Counted from the first letter of the stretch, positions 8,033 to 15,204 are shown. The stretch is 15,281 nt of DNA from M0108 sp044228695 (GCA_044228695.1 JBGAUK010000088.1:1-15281); one strand, 5' to 3'. The notes: generated by a model from the letters alone, not told the origin. A program made the numbers and translations.

Positions 8033-8037
8033 GGGGT

Positions 8038-9072
8038 TCAGGGCTTGGGGGCCGGGTCCAGAATGAAGCGGGCGACATTGCCGCGCACCACGGATTGGAA
8101 GTCGAAGGGCTGACCACCGACCTGGATGCGGGTCGCGGAGGCATTGCCAATAATCAGGGAATAAGGTGGCTTGCCCCCCAGCAAATGCTGGTCGCCCTGG
8201 TCCATTTCGCCAATCAAGCCGTAATTCATGGTGCTGTCGCGGATGTCCACGGAGGTGGGCCCCGTAAAGGAGATCACCACGTCGAGCTTTTCCACGACCT
8301 GGGCCACGTCCGCCTCGTGCTGGCCTTGGGGCGGACTGGTGGGGGTGGCCGCCGCCGGGAGGTCTCCCGTGGGTGCGTTAGCGGCCGCGCCCTCTTCCTC
8401 CACGATCACCTCCGTCTCCTCCGGCGGCTCGTCCAGGGGCTCCATCGGGGACTCTTCCAGGGAGGTATCCGCGCCGGCTTCGTCCTCGGCGGCCTCGTCC
8501 ACCCGGGCCCGGGGCTGGGCCAGGGTATCCGGAACCGGCTTTTCCGCCACCTGAGGGCTGGTCACGGCCTGATCCGCGGGTCTTTGCAGCCACCAGGCCA
8601 GCACCAGGATGAGGACGAGAAGCAGGGCGGTGATTCCGGCCCAATGGGATTCGTTGGGGCCGGGGTTGGCGCCGGTTTTTGAGGGCCGGTTCGAGGGGCG
8701 GTTCGCTGACGGGGTCGCCGGCCGGGCCGCCTGGCGCTCCGGCGCGGCGGGGGGCGCGCTGGCCTTGCGGGCCGGCGGCGCCAGGGCGGCGCGATAGGCC
8801 TCCCCCAGCGCCTCCGGGTCCAGGTCCAGCAGGCGGGCATAGGTCTTGACGTAGCCGACGACGAAGACCACGTCCGGCAGCCGCGAGTAATCCTCGTTCT
8901 CGATAGCCTTGACCCGCTCCGGGGTCAGGCGCAAGTCGCGGGCTACCTGGGTGAGGTCAAGGCCCCGCCGCAGGCGGGCCTGGCGCAGGCGTTGGCCAGG
9001 GCCTGGGGGGGGTTCGGCCCCGGTTGCCTCGACCGCCTCCTCGTCGGGGCGTGGTTCGGATGGATCAGTCAT
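8038..9072 (-). CDS. rodZ: Cytoskeleton protein RodZ
   Basis: Bitopic membrane protein that anchors MreB filaments to the elongation machinery and maintains rod shape. From ATG 9072 it has 344 residues (E. coli 337). An N-terminal Xre-type HTH (about 27-92: GQRLRQARLRRGLDLTQVARDLRLTPERVKAIENEDY and VFVVGYVKTYARLLDLD) that binds MreB is followed by a basic Pro/Ala-rich linker, a membrane segment (about 145-163, WAGITALLLVLILVLAWWL), an acidic Glu/Pro-rich periplasmic stretch, and the C-terminal RodZ domain (about 260-344, VVISFTGPTSVDIRDS to ARFILDP). Two adjacent ATGs (9075 and 9072) are possible; GAGG in the upstream gene's stop region is better spaced for the second. The start sits just past the pilW stop, implying coupled translation. 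Confidence 0.95.
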   Translation of the reverse strand: MTDPSEPRPDEEAVEATGAEPPPGPGQRLRQARLRRGLDLTQVARDLRLTPERVKAIENEDYSRLPDVVFVVGYVKTYARLLDLDPEALGEAYRAALAPPARKASAPPAAPERQAARPATPSANRPSNRPSKTGANPGPNESHWAGITALLLVLILVLAWWLQRPADQAVTSPQVAEKPVPDTLAQPRARVDEAAEDEAGADTSLEESPMEPLDEPPEETEVIVEEEGAAANAPTGDLPAAATPTSPPQGQHEADVAQVVEKLDVVISFTGPTSVDIRDSTMNYGLIGEMDQGDQHLLGGKPPYSLIIGNASATRIQVGGQPFDFQSVVRGNVARFILDPAPKP

Positions 9073-9080
9073 CATGGCCC

Positions 9081-9821
9081 TCAAAGGGATTGAACTTCCG
9101 GGGCATCCGGATAATTTTCGCGCAACAACTTCTCATACCGGCTGGCGGCCGGGCGAGCGCCCAGGGCCCGCTCGATCCGCACCCCCAACAGCAGGGCCTT
9201 GGGGCCGCGCCCCCCCGCCGCGAGATAGCGCTCCAGATAGGACTTGGCGGAAGGATTGCGACCCTGGGCATGCTCCAACTCGGCCATCTCGATCAGGGCC
9301 GGGGCATAGCCGGGGTTGGCGGACAGGGCGCGGCGCAGGGCCTGCTCGGCGCTGGCGGTCTGGCTGGCGCGGCGACCGCAAATGCCGGCGCGGGTCTCGG
9401 CCACCCAGGGGGCATTGAAGAGGGGGTTGGCGAGGGCCTGCTGGTACTGGGCCGCCGCCCCGGCGTAATCGCCACGGTCGCAGAGGAAGTTGCCCCACGC
9501 CATCAGCAGATAGGGGTCGTTCGGGGCCAGGCCCAGAGCGGTCCGGAAATGCTGTTCCGCCAGCTCAGGCTGCCGCAACTGCTGGTAGATGGTGGCGATG
9601 ACATTGTGGGCCTGGGCATTATTGGGGTCCTCCTCCAGGGCCTTCTGGGCATTCTTGAGGGCCGGCTCGACCTCGCCCAGCCGGTAATACTCGGCGGCGA
9701 TCTGGACGTAGAGCTCACCCGGGCTCGTCTGGGGGGCATCGGATTTAACCCCCTTGTCGCCCCCGCAGGCGGCCAGGAGTAGGGTCAAGGCCAAGGCTGC
9801 CCAGGGGCGGGACAGGGTCAT
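9081..9821 (-). CDS. pilW: Type IV pilus biogenesis lipoprotein PilW/PilF
   Basis: TPR-containing outer-membrane lipoprotein that helps the secretin PilQ reach and assemble in the outer membrane (PilF in Pseudomonas, PilW in Neisseria). From ATG 9821 it has 246 residues. Signal peptide 1-18 ends in lipobox LLAAC, Cys19. About six TPR-like helical hairpins follow (GELYVQIAAEYYRLGEVEPALKNAQKALEEDPNNAQ; AEQHFRTALGLAPNDP; CDRGDYAGAAAQYQQALANP; AEQALRRALSANPGYAPALIEMAELE). The frame is open to a TTG at 9845, but the ATG places the signal peptide correctly and overlaps the rlmN stop as ATGA. The rlmN-pilW-rodZ order is conserved in pseudomonads and related groups. Whether the host makes type IV pili cannot be told from this window. 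Confidence 0.93.
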   Translation of the reverse strand: MTLSRPWAALALTLLLAACGGDKGVKSDAPQTSPGELYVQIAAEYYRLGEVEPALKNAQKALEEDPNNAQAHNVIATIYQQLRQPELAEQHFRTALGLAPNDPYLLMAWGNFLCDRGDYAGAAAQYQQALANPLFNAPWVAETRAGICGRRASQTASAEQALRRALSANPGYAPALIEMAELEHAQGRNPSAKSYLERYLAAGGRGPKALLLGVRIERALGARPAASRYEKLLRENYPDAPEVQSL

Positions 9822-10975
9822 GTCGCGACGACCGGCAAAGGCCAAGCGGGGGGGGCCGGGGCCCGACGGCCGCGATCCCGCACCCGACCGACCAACTGGC
9901 CGCAGGCGGCGGAGATCTCGTCACCCCGAGTCTTGCGGGTGGTGGTAAAGAGGCCAGAGCGGATCAGGCGGTCGCGGAAGGCGAGGATGCGTTCGCTAGG
10001 CGAGGTGCGATAGTCGCTGCCGGGGAAGGGGTTGAAGGGGATCAGGTTGACCTTGGACCGGGTCCCTTCCAGGAGCCGAATCAATTGCTTGGCGTGGGTC
10101 GGGCTGTCATTGACGCCATCGAGCATGACGTATTCCCAGGTCACGCGCCGGCGCCGCTCATCGCCGATATAGTTGCGGCAGGCGGGAATCAGCACCTCCA
10201 GGGGATACTTGCGGTTGATCGGCACCAGCTCGTCCCGCAGGGCGTCGTTAGGGGCGTGGAGGGAGACCGCCAGGGAGACATCGCTGACCTCCGCCAGGCG
10301 ATAGATATTGGGCACGATGCCCGAGGTACTGACCGTCACCCGCTGCTTGGCGGCCATGTAGGCCAGGTCGTCCTGCATGATGGAGAGGGCGGTGACCAGG
10401 TTGTCGAAATTGGCCAGGGGCTCGCCCATGCCCATCATCACCACATTGGAGGGCGGCACCCCGAGCCAACGCGTGGCGTGCCAGACCTGGCCGATGATCT
10501 CCCCCGGGGTCAGGTTTCGGTTGAAACCCTGCCGCGCCGTGGCGCAGAAGCTGCAGTTGAGGGCGCAGCCGACCTGAGAGGAGACGCAGAGGGTGTTGCG
10601 CCGCTCCTGGGGGATCAGCAAGGGGATCAGGACCGTCTCCACCCGCTGGCCATCCGCCAGTTCCATCATCCACTTGCGGGTGCCGTCGGCGGAGGGCCAT
10701 TCCTCGGCCAGGCGGGGCGGGCGGATCTCGGTGGTGTCATGGAGCTGGGTCCTGAGCCCGAGGGACAGGTCCGTCATGGCCTCGAAATCCAGGAAGCCGT
10801 GCTTGTGTATCCACTTAAAGAGGTTACGGCCATTAAAGGCCTTGTGGCCCAGGGACGTCACCAGTGCCTCGCACCCCTTCAGGTCCAGGTCGAGCAGATT
10901 GGGGCGCACGGTCGCCAGGCCACCGGGAAGCGGGGTAGCGGCAAGATTCGTCAAGGGAATGGAGATGACGGCCAT
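9818..10975 (-). CDS. rlmN: Dual-specificity 23S rRNA/tRNA adenine-C2 methyltransferase
   Basis: Radical SAM enzyme that methylates C2 of A2503 in 23S rRNA and A37 in a set of tRNAs. From ATG 10975 it has 385 residues (E. coli 384). An N-terminal RNA-binding domain (about 25-95) precedes the radical SAM core with the cluster motif CALNCSFC (Cys137, Cys141, Cys144) and GMGEP (182-186). The C-terminal AACGQL carries the catalytic cysteine (about 358) that forms the covalent intermediate; the second catalytic cysteine is in NTLCVSSQ (about 130). The tail after AACGQL is Arg/Pro-rich. A TTG 17 codons upstream is in frame, but the added residues are unlike the family. It is the first gene of the minus-strand cluster. 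Confidence 0.97.
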   Translation of the reverse strand: MAVISIPLTNLAATPLPGGLATVRPNLLDLDLKGCEALVTSLGHKAFNGRNLFKWIHKHGFLDFEAMTDLSLGLRTQLHDTTEIRPPRLAEEWPSADGTRKWMMELADGQRVETVLIPLLIPQERRNTLCVSSQVGCALNCSFCATARQGFNRNLTPGEIIGQVWHATRWLGVPPSNVVMMGMGEPLANFDNLVTALSIMQDDLAYMAAKQRVTVSTSGIVPNIYRLAEVSDVSLAVSLHAPNDALRDELVPINRKYPLEVLIPACRNYIGDERRRRVTWEYVMLDGVNDSPTHAKQLIRLLEGTRSKVNLIPFNPFPGSDYRTSPSERILAFRDRLIRSGLFTTTRKTRGDEISAACGQLVGRVRDRGRRAPAPPAWPLPVVAT

Positions 10976-11171
10976 GCGTGGCAATAGGATCTGGGTTGGG
11001 CTTATGAATGGAGGGCCTAGGGCCAATCCCGCACCCGATACCTGGGCCTAAGTGGTCCAGCAGGGCGGGGCGGACGGGAAATAAACCCATGGAGTAACGG
11101 CGAAAGTTTAACCAGTCCGGCGGCGGGTGGCAATCGGGCCGGACCCTTGGGGGACCCTGCCCATACCCTCC

Positions 11172-11200
11172 TTGCTGGATAAAGCGCGGGCCGCTAGACT
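11172..11200 (+). promoter_or_regulatory. Predicted sigma70 promoter of the DHH gene
   Basis: TTGCTG (11172-11177) and TAGACT (11195-11200) are separated by exactly 17 bp. Transcription would start near 11207, about 30 nt before the ATG at 11236. The gene also has a strong Shine-Dalgarno (GAGGAAG, 8 nt before ATG). I could not identify an equally good minus-strand promoter for rlmN in the same 260-bp divergent spacer. Confidence 0.55.
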
Positions 11201-11235
11201 CCGGCGCTCAGTGGTAAGCGGCGAGGAAGCCTCCC

Positions 11236-12189
11236 ATGACCTGTTTTGATGTCTTTAACGGCGATGCCGACGGCCTTTGCGCCCTGCAACAACTGCGCCT
11301 GGCGGACCCGCGCGATGCGGTCCTGGTGACCGGGGTCAAGCGGGATATCGGCCTCCTAGCACGGGTGGCGGCCACGGCCGGGGATGAGGTTTGGGCGCTG
11401 GACATCGCCTTGGAAAAGAACCGGCGGGCCCTCGATGATCTGCTGGCCAGGGGTGCCCGGGTGCGTTATTTCGACCACCACTTTCCAGGCGAGATCCCCA
11501 CGCACCCTCTGTTCGAGGCCCACATCGATACCACCCCGGATCGCGGCACCAGTCTGCTGGTGGATGACTATCTGGGCGGTAGCCAGCGCGCCTGGGCGGT
11601 GGTGGGCACCTTCGGCGACAACTTTGACGAATCGGCGCGCCGGGCCGCCCAGCCGCTGGGCCTGACCCGCGGCCAGATGGAGGCTCTGCGTGACCTGGGC
11701 ATCTATCTGAATTACAACGGCTATGGGGCCGAGGTGGTCGATCTGCACTTCCCGCCAGACGCCCTCTTCCGTCGGTTGCGGCCTTATGCCAACCCCCTGG
11801 AGTTCATCGCGCTGGACCCGGCCTTTGGGCAACTGCGAGATGGCTTCCAGGACGATATGAGCCGGGCGCGGGCCGTCGCGCCCGAGATCGATGACCCTGG
11901 GCACCGGCTTCACCTGCTGCCGGCGGCGCCTTGGGCGCGTCGGGCTGGGGGCGTGTTGGCTAACGAGCTGGCGCGGGGGGCTCCGGATCAGGCCCATGCC
12001 TTGCTCACGCGGCTGCCGGCGGGGGGCTTCGTCGTCAGCGTCCGGGCGCCCCTGACCAGGCGCCAGGGGGCGGATGATCTCTGCCGGGGCTTCCCGGGTG
12101 GTGGCGGGCGGCCGGCGGCGGCGGGAATCAATGAGCTCGCCGACGGCGACTATGAGGCTTTTGTGGCGGCCTTTCTCGCAGCCTTTTGA
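11236..12189 (+). CDS. DHH-family phosphoesterase
   Basis: Predicted metal-dependent phosphoesterase of the DHH superfamily (RecJ, NrnA/GdpP and PPX relatives), 317 residues. Metal-binding motifs are visible: motif I FNGDADG (Asp10, Asp12), motif II LDIA (Asp56), the signature DHH (80-82) in YFDHHFPGE, and a further aspartate in GTFGDNF (Asp128). The C-terminal DHHA1-type substrate-binding glycine motif reads PGGGGRPAAAG (288-298), with Arg292 where many relatives have His (GGGH). The protein is too short for RecJ and has no CBS or membrane segment. Nano-RNA or cyclic dinucleotide breakdown is possible, but the substrate is not decided by the sequence. It is divergent from rlmN and convergent with hipA, with 81 bp between stops. 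Confidence 0.85.
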   Translation: MTCFDVFNGDADGLCALQQLRLADPRDAVLVTGVKRDIGLLARVAATAGDEVWALDIALEKNRRALDDLLARGARVRYFDHHFPGEIPTHPLFEAHIDTTPDRGTSLLVDDYLGGSQRAWAVVGTFGDNFDESARRAAQPLGLTRGQMEALRDLGIYLNYNGYGAEVVDLHFPPDALFRRLRPYANPLEFIALDPAFGQLRDGFQDDMSRARAVAPEIDDPGHRLHLLPAAPWARRAGGVLANELARGAPDQAHALLTRLPAGGFVVSVRAPLTRRQGADDLCRGFPGGGGRPAAAGINELADGDYEAFVAAFLAAF

Positions 12190-12270
12190 TCGGCTCGGCC
12201 CTGGGAGGTGGTGGGCGATGCGCGCGGCGGGGAGCGCTGCACCAGCTGCCGCGACCCTTACCTTGACTCG

Positions 12271-13563
12271 TCAAGAGTCAGCAATCACAGCCTCGGCACC
12301 CGCGGCAGGCTCGCTGAGCCTTCGGATCGTCAGGGCACAGCGCTGCTCAATCAGGGCCAGGATGCGCTCGACCACTCTACTGCCAGCAAAGCCCTGTCCC
12401 GGACTGGATTGGAGCTTGCGCGCAGTGGGTGGCAGCGATTTCGCCAACTCCAGAATGCGCCTTCTGGCTTGCGCCCTGGCAAGGCCTACGCCTTCCGAGA
12501 ATTGCAGCCAATGCCGCGCTTGAAGCTCGCTGAACTTGTATTTGCTACCGATTTTCATCGCCATCCTGGACGTCAGTGTCAGGTACACCGCCGTCGACAG
12601 CGTATCGTATAAAGGCGCCAGGACGGGGGCCTGGCCCGGGTACAGCAGCGAGAAATTCTTGGCGTGCGCGTCGTGATTGCCAATCAAGGCGTTAAAGATC
12701 ACATAGTCGAGCAAGCGCAGGATCTGCGGCGCACTGGGGCGCGTGACACGGCGTACCAATTCGAAACATCGCGCCAGATCAGGGCCACCTTCGTTCTGGT
12801 ATTTCATTTCAGGAATCACGCCCAAGGCCTGGCAGAAGTCCTCCTGATGAAGGCGCTGTCGGTGGCCTTGTGCATCCACGACCCGGTCGTAGCGCTCGAC
12901 CAGCAGGAAGGGACGACTCAGGACGGAATGAACTTTTGACTGTGCCGGTTTGAGCCGCATGGCCTCGGCCAGCGCCATGCAGAAGCCTTCGTTGGTCACG
13001 CTGTCTTCAAGGTCATGGATGGCGGGCTTCAAGATGTGGGAGCTAGGCGTGCCATTGCGAGGCAAACCCAGACGGGCGCCATCAAAAACCACCGGCAATT
13101 TGTCTTGTGCGCCCGCCAGCGAAAGCCGCAAACCGTCCTTGCCCGCCAGCATGGGGCGATGCGGCAATTCATCCAGGATGGCGACGACTTCCTCGTCGCT
13201 CAGCCATTGAACATCATCACCCTGGTTAGGGGCAGGCAACGCCTGTCCGGGCTCCAGGAAGGTCACCGCCCCGGCACATTCACCTCCGATGTGGTCCAAC
13301 AAGGCAAAGTCGTTCTGACCCGACACTTGGAATTGCCGTGCGATCAGGCGGCGCATCTGCCCCTCGGGTAAGAGACCGGCAAAGAAGGGCCGGGTTTGGT
13401 GATCGTCGAACGGCTCTGTTTGCAAAGGCAGGGAACTGGACAAGGTCACGGCGTTGGATCGGGACAGCCAATCGTGGGTGTAACGGAAATTCAGCCGGCC
13501 TTCGACCAGTGCCAAGGTGCCGACGCGGTCAGCGAACAGCCAGACTTCCAGCTCAGGCGCCAT
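12271..13563 (-). CDS. hipA: HipA family Ser/Thr kinase toxin
   Basis: Toxin of a type II HipBA module, 430 residues (E. coli HipA 440). E. coli HipA phosphorylates glutamyl-tRNA synthetase, which triggers the stringent response and persistence. An N-terminal HipA subdomain (about 1-105, including FFAGLLPEGQMRRLIA) precedes the kinase. The flexible loop SLAGAQDK (148-155) matches the region holding E. coli autophosphorylation Ser150. The catalytic segment NALIGNHDAHAKNFSLL (291-307) supplies Asp298 and Asn303, and PLYD (317-320) supplies the metal-binding Asp. All key residues are present, so the toxin looks active. Its ATG overlaps the end of hipB by 11 bp, giving coupled translation. The gene looks lower in GC than the core cluster, which fits acquisition by transfer. 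Confidence 0.95.
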   Translation of the reverse strand: MAPELEVWLFADRVGTLALVEGRLNFRYTHDWLSRSNAVTLSSSLPLQTEPFDDHQTRPFFAGLLPEGQMRRLIARQFQVSGQNDFALLDHIGGECAGAVTFLEPGQALPAPNQGDDVQWLSDEEVVAILDELPHRPMLAGKDGLRLSLAGAQDKLPVVFDGARLGLPRNGTPSSHILKPAIHDLEDSVTNEGFCMALAEAMRLKPAQSKVHSVLSRPFLLVERYDRVVDAQGHRQRLHQEDFCQALGVIPEMKYQNEGGPDLARCFELVRRVTRPSAPQILRLLDYVIFNALIGNHDAHAKNFSLLYPGQAPVLAPLYDTLSTAVYLTLTSRMAMKIGSKYKFSELQARHWLQFSEGVGLARAQARRRILELAKSLPPTARKLQSSPGQGFAGSRVVERILALIEQRCALTIRRLSEPAAGAEAVIADS

Positions 13564-13813
13564 GGTCGTTGCCCTCGGGTTGATCTACGGCGACCGGGGA
13601 TGGCAACCCGCTGAGTTGGAGCTCTCCACCCAAGGCATGGATGACCCGCAGGACGTTTTCCAGTCGCACCGTCGGCTTGCCTGCTTCAAGATCGACAATG
13701 AAGCGCACGCCAACCCCTGCCGCCAGGCCCAACTGGGGTTGCGTGAGCCCGAGCTGTTTACGGGCAGCACGAAGCGCAGCGCCGAGTTGTTGAGGTGATC
13801 GAATGGATGTCAT
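13553..13813 (-). CDS. hipB: HipB-like Xre antitoxin/repressor
   Basis: DNA-binding antitoxin that neutralises HipA and represses the operon. From ATG 13813 it has 86 residues (E. coli HipB 88). A Xre/Cro HTH covers most of it (about 8-65: LGAALRAARKQLGLTQPQLGLAAGVGVRFIVDLEAGK, then LENVLRVIHALGGEL), followed by a flexible C-terminal tail ending NDHGA. A GTG 15 codons upstream is in frame, but it would place the predicted promoter -10 and the proximal operator inside the gene, so the ATG is preferred. The tail overlaps the hipA start by 11 bp. Antitoxin first, toxin second is the normal order. Confidence 0.92.
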   Translation of the reverse strand: MTSIRSPQQLGAALRAARKQLGLTQPQLGLAAGVGVRFIVDLEAGKPTVRLENVLRVIHALGGELQLSGLPSPVAVDQPEGNDHGA

Positions 13814-13825
13814 GGCCTGCTCAAT

Positions 13826-13839
13826 TTCCCGTTCGGGGC
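13826..13839. promoter_or_regulatory. Proximal HipB operator-like site
   Basis: TTCCCGTTCGGGGC is an imperfect copy of the palindrome at 13876-13889; ten of its first eleven or so positions follow the same half-site rule, with CCCG and CGGG halves intact. It covers the predicted transcription start and abuts the -10. The pattern resembles the E. coli HipB logic of several spaced inverted repeats, although the base sequence differs. Confidence 0.55.
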
Positions 13840-13868
13840 ATTTTATGCCAGGACTCACCTCGGGTCTA
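13840..13868 (-). promoter_or_regulatory. Predicted hipBA promoter
   Basis: On the minus strand, TAGACC (13863-13868, 4/6 to -35 consensus) and TAAAAT (13840-13845, 5/6 to -10) are 17 bp apart. Transcription would start near 13833, inside the proximal operator-like site and about 20 nt before the hipB ATG. A TATATATA stretch just upstream (around 13868-13875) is an alternative -10 but has no matching -35. Confidence 0.55.
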
Positions 13869-13875
13869 TATATAT

Positions 13876-13889
13876 TTCCCGATCGGGAA
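13876..13889. promoter_or_regulatory. Distal HipB operator-like palindrome
   Basis: TTCCCGATCGGGAA is a perfect 14-bp palindrome just upstream of the predicted -35. Its centre is 50 bp from that of the proximal site, near five helical turns, so two HipB dimers could lie on about the same face of the DNA with the promoter between them. It is the strongest operator candidate in the window. Confidence 0.65.
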
Positions 13890-13924
13890 TTTCACCCTCG
13901 CCAACGGGCAGACGCGGCCTGCGT

Positions 13925-14312
13925 TCACCAAGCGGTTCGCACCGGATAGTCCTGGATATGGCCGTCCGGTGTCAGGAGGGTCAGGCTGTGGGCAATCGCC
14001 TGGCAGATCAGCATCCGGTCGAAGGGATCCTGGTGGTGAGGCGGTAGCCGCCGTAATTCCAGAACCGCTGCTACCGTCAGATCGAGAGCGGCGATACCGT
14101 GCTTGGCGCGTTCGTTCGGAACATATTGATGGGGTGGTTCAGCGAGCGGTAACCGTCCCAGGTGATGCTTGACCGTGATCTCCCAAGCCGATACGGCGCT
14201 CAAGTAGACGGTATGGCGGGGGGTCGCTGAACAGGGTGCGGGCTGTCGCCGAGAGTTGTGGGGCGTCCCGCACGATCTACAGGAAGGTGCAGGTATCGAG
14301 CAAAATATTCAT
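13925..14312 (-). pseudogene. Broken PIN-domain (VapC-like) toxin
   Basis: A PIN-domain ribonuclease toxin gene with two lesions. From the ATG at 14312 it reads MNILLDTCTFL, with the first PIN acidic residue in LLDTC. Codon 12 (14277-14279) is TAG where PIN relatives usually have Trp, and a run of six C on the coding strand (14218-14223) has one base too many, shifting the frame. Downstream the correct frame resumes as LSAVSAWEITVKHHLGRLPL, then HHQDPFDRMLICQAIAHSLTLLTPDGHIQDYPVRTAW, keeping the DPFDR and LLTPD acidic motifs. Repaired, it would encode 128 residues, normal for the family. It overlaps the antitoxin gene by ATGA. The toxin is almost surely inactive unless both lesions are sequencing errors. 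Confidence 0.88.
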
Positions 14313-14557
14313 TGATCAGCGCCGTTGAAGGCGGCTAACAGTTCATCAGGCAGGGGCTCGAAGAATTCCGCGGGCAGTTCGATCCCAAAGTCGGCGGCAA
14401 GTCCGAACGGGCGCGGCTGAGCCGGCGTCTTCGGTAATGGACGGATTTCGGCAATTGGCACGTCATGTTTGCACAGCAGGATAGTTTCGCCGTGTTCCAG
14501 CGCGGGCAGGTAACGGGATAGATGCGTTTTAGCTTCGTGAATGTTAAGTCGCAACAT
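14309..14557 (-). CDS. Phd/YefM-type antitoxin of a broken VapBC pair
   Basis: An 82-residue antitoxin. The N-terminal part (MLRLNIHEAKTHLSRYLPALEHGETILLCKHDVPIAEIRPL) is the Phd/YefM DNA-binding fold and the acidic, hydrophobic C-terminus (FFEPLPDELLAAFNG) is the toxin-binding segment. An AGGAG lies 8 nt before the ATG at 14557. Its stop overlaps the toxin start by 4 bp, as expected for a coupled operon. The gene is intact while its toxin is broken, so it may persist as an orphan or may counter a related toxin elsewhere. Confidence 0.9.
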   Translation of the reverse strand: MLRLNIHEAKTHLSRYLPALEHGETILLCKHDVPIAEIRPLPKTPAQPRPFGLAADFGIELPAEFFEPLPDELLAAFNGADQ

Positions 14558-14588
14558 AATTTAAGCTCCTGGTTTATTGATGAATTCG

Positions 14589-14617
14589 ATTATTGACTGA
14601 ACCTGTTCAGGACGCAA
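14589..14617 (-). promoter_or_regulatory. Antitoxin promoter with operator palindrome in its spacer
   Basis: On the minus strand TTGCGT (14612-14617) and AATAAT (14589-14594) are 17 bp apart. The spacer contains a perfect inverted repeat CTGAAC-CT-GTTCAG (14597-14610). A palindrome between -35 and -10 is well placed for autorepression by the antitoxin, the usual control for Phd/VapB systems. The -35 is weak (3/6), so the promoter call is tentative; the palindrome itself is exact. Confidence 0.5.
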
Positions 14618-14619
14618 CA

Positions 14620-14853
14620 GGCCACTAGTCTCCCCGTGGCGCGGGTACGGCGGCGAGCGCCCTTACTCCGCTGACGCTACCACGCCGGGTTAGCGAATCA
14701 GCCCTCGGGCCGCGCCGCCCAGGATGTGGTGCCGAACGGCCAGAGCCTCCCGGGACAGCCGTTGGCGTATCCGACTGGGAAGTACCTCCACATCGCCCGC
14801 CCTCACCCAAGGGCCCACCCTGGAAGGGGCGTTATTGGGTAACTCGGCATTGA
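14620..14853. other. Spacer between antitoxin operon and hsdS remnant, unidentified
   Basis: About 234 bp with no recognised gene. On the minus strand one frame reads like protein for about 50 residues (NAELPNNAPSRVGPWV, then EVLPSRIRQRLSREALAVRH, ending GGAARGLIR before a stop at 14694-14696), but it has no convincing start or ribosome-binding site and lies in a different frame from hsdS. It could be the remnant of a mobile element or a repeated element. I cannot name it. Confidence 0.4.
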
Positions 14854-15204
14854 TCAAGCCTGAGTGGTGAGTTCGGCGACGAGGGCGGCGAGGAGATTCG
14901 CGGCGGTGGCGCGGGAGGCAGCGAGTTGGGTTTCCAATTGGTCCACCAAGGCCATCAGTTGATCCACTTTGGCGACGATCCGGCGTTGTTCGGCGAGCGG
15001 TGGGAGTGGGATGGGAATTTGCTCCCACTTGCCCTTGTTTATGATTGGGGTCGCAGAGCCAGAGGCGTTGGCGAGGACTTGCTCTTGGAAGCAATCGGCA
15101 GTGACGGCCAAATAGACGAACTCCGGCAAGTCCCGCTGAAGCCGCACGGAGTTGCTTTGCTGATTGAAGCCAATGGGCTCACGGCAGATTGCAGCCTTCC
15201 CGAT
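14854..15204 (-). pseudogene. hsdS: C-terminal fragment of type I restriction specificity subunit
   Basis: The end of an HsdS subunit, which recognises the target sequence of a type I restriction-modification enzyme. About 117 residues remain: part of the second target-recognition domain (IGKAAICREPIGFNQQSNSV, FVYLAVTADCFQEQVLANASGSATPIINKGKWEQIPIPLPP) and the C-terminal conserved coiled coil (LAEQRRIVAKVDQLMALVDQLETQLAASRATAANLLAALVAEL). Family members are usually about 400-450 residues. HsdS-like sequence begins at IGKAA; further upstream the frame runs into tandem repeats that look like an IS21-type end, so the gene appears cut by insertion. No hsdM or hsdR is visible. Confidence 0.85.

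Noticed and set aside
10976..11171. Possible riboswitch or small RNA in the rlmN/DHH divergent spacer
   Set aside because: No recognisable aptamer core or terminator hairpin with a T-run was found; only the plus-strand promoter near 11172 is convincing.
12263..12280. Overlapping hairpins TGACTC-GAGTCA and TTGAC-GTCAA at the hipA stop
   Set aside because: Stems are only 5-6 bp, mutually exclusive and not followed by a T-run on either strand, so a terminator between the convergent genes is not supported.
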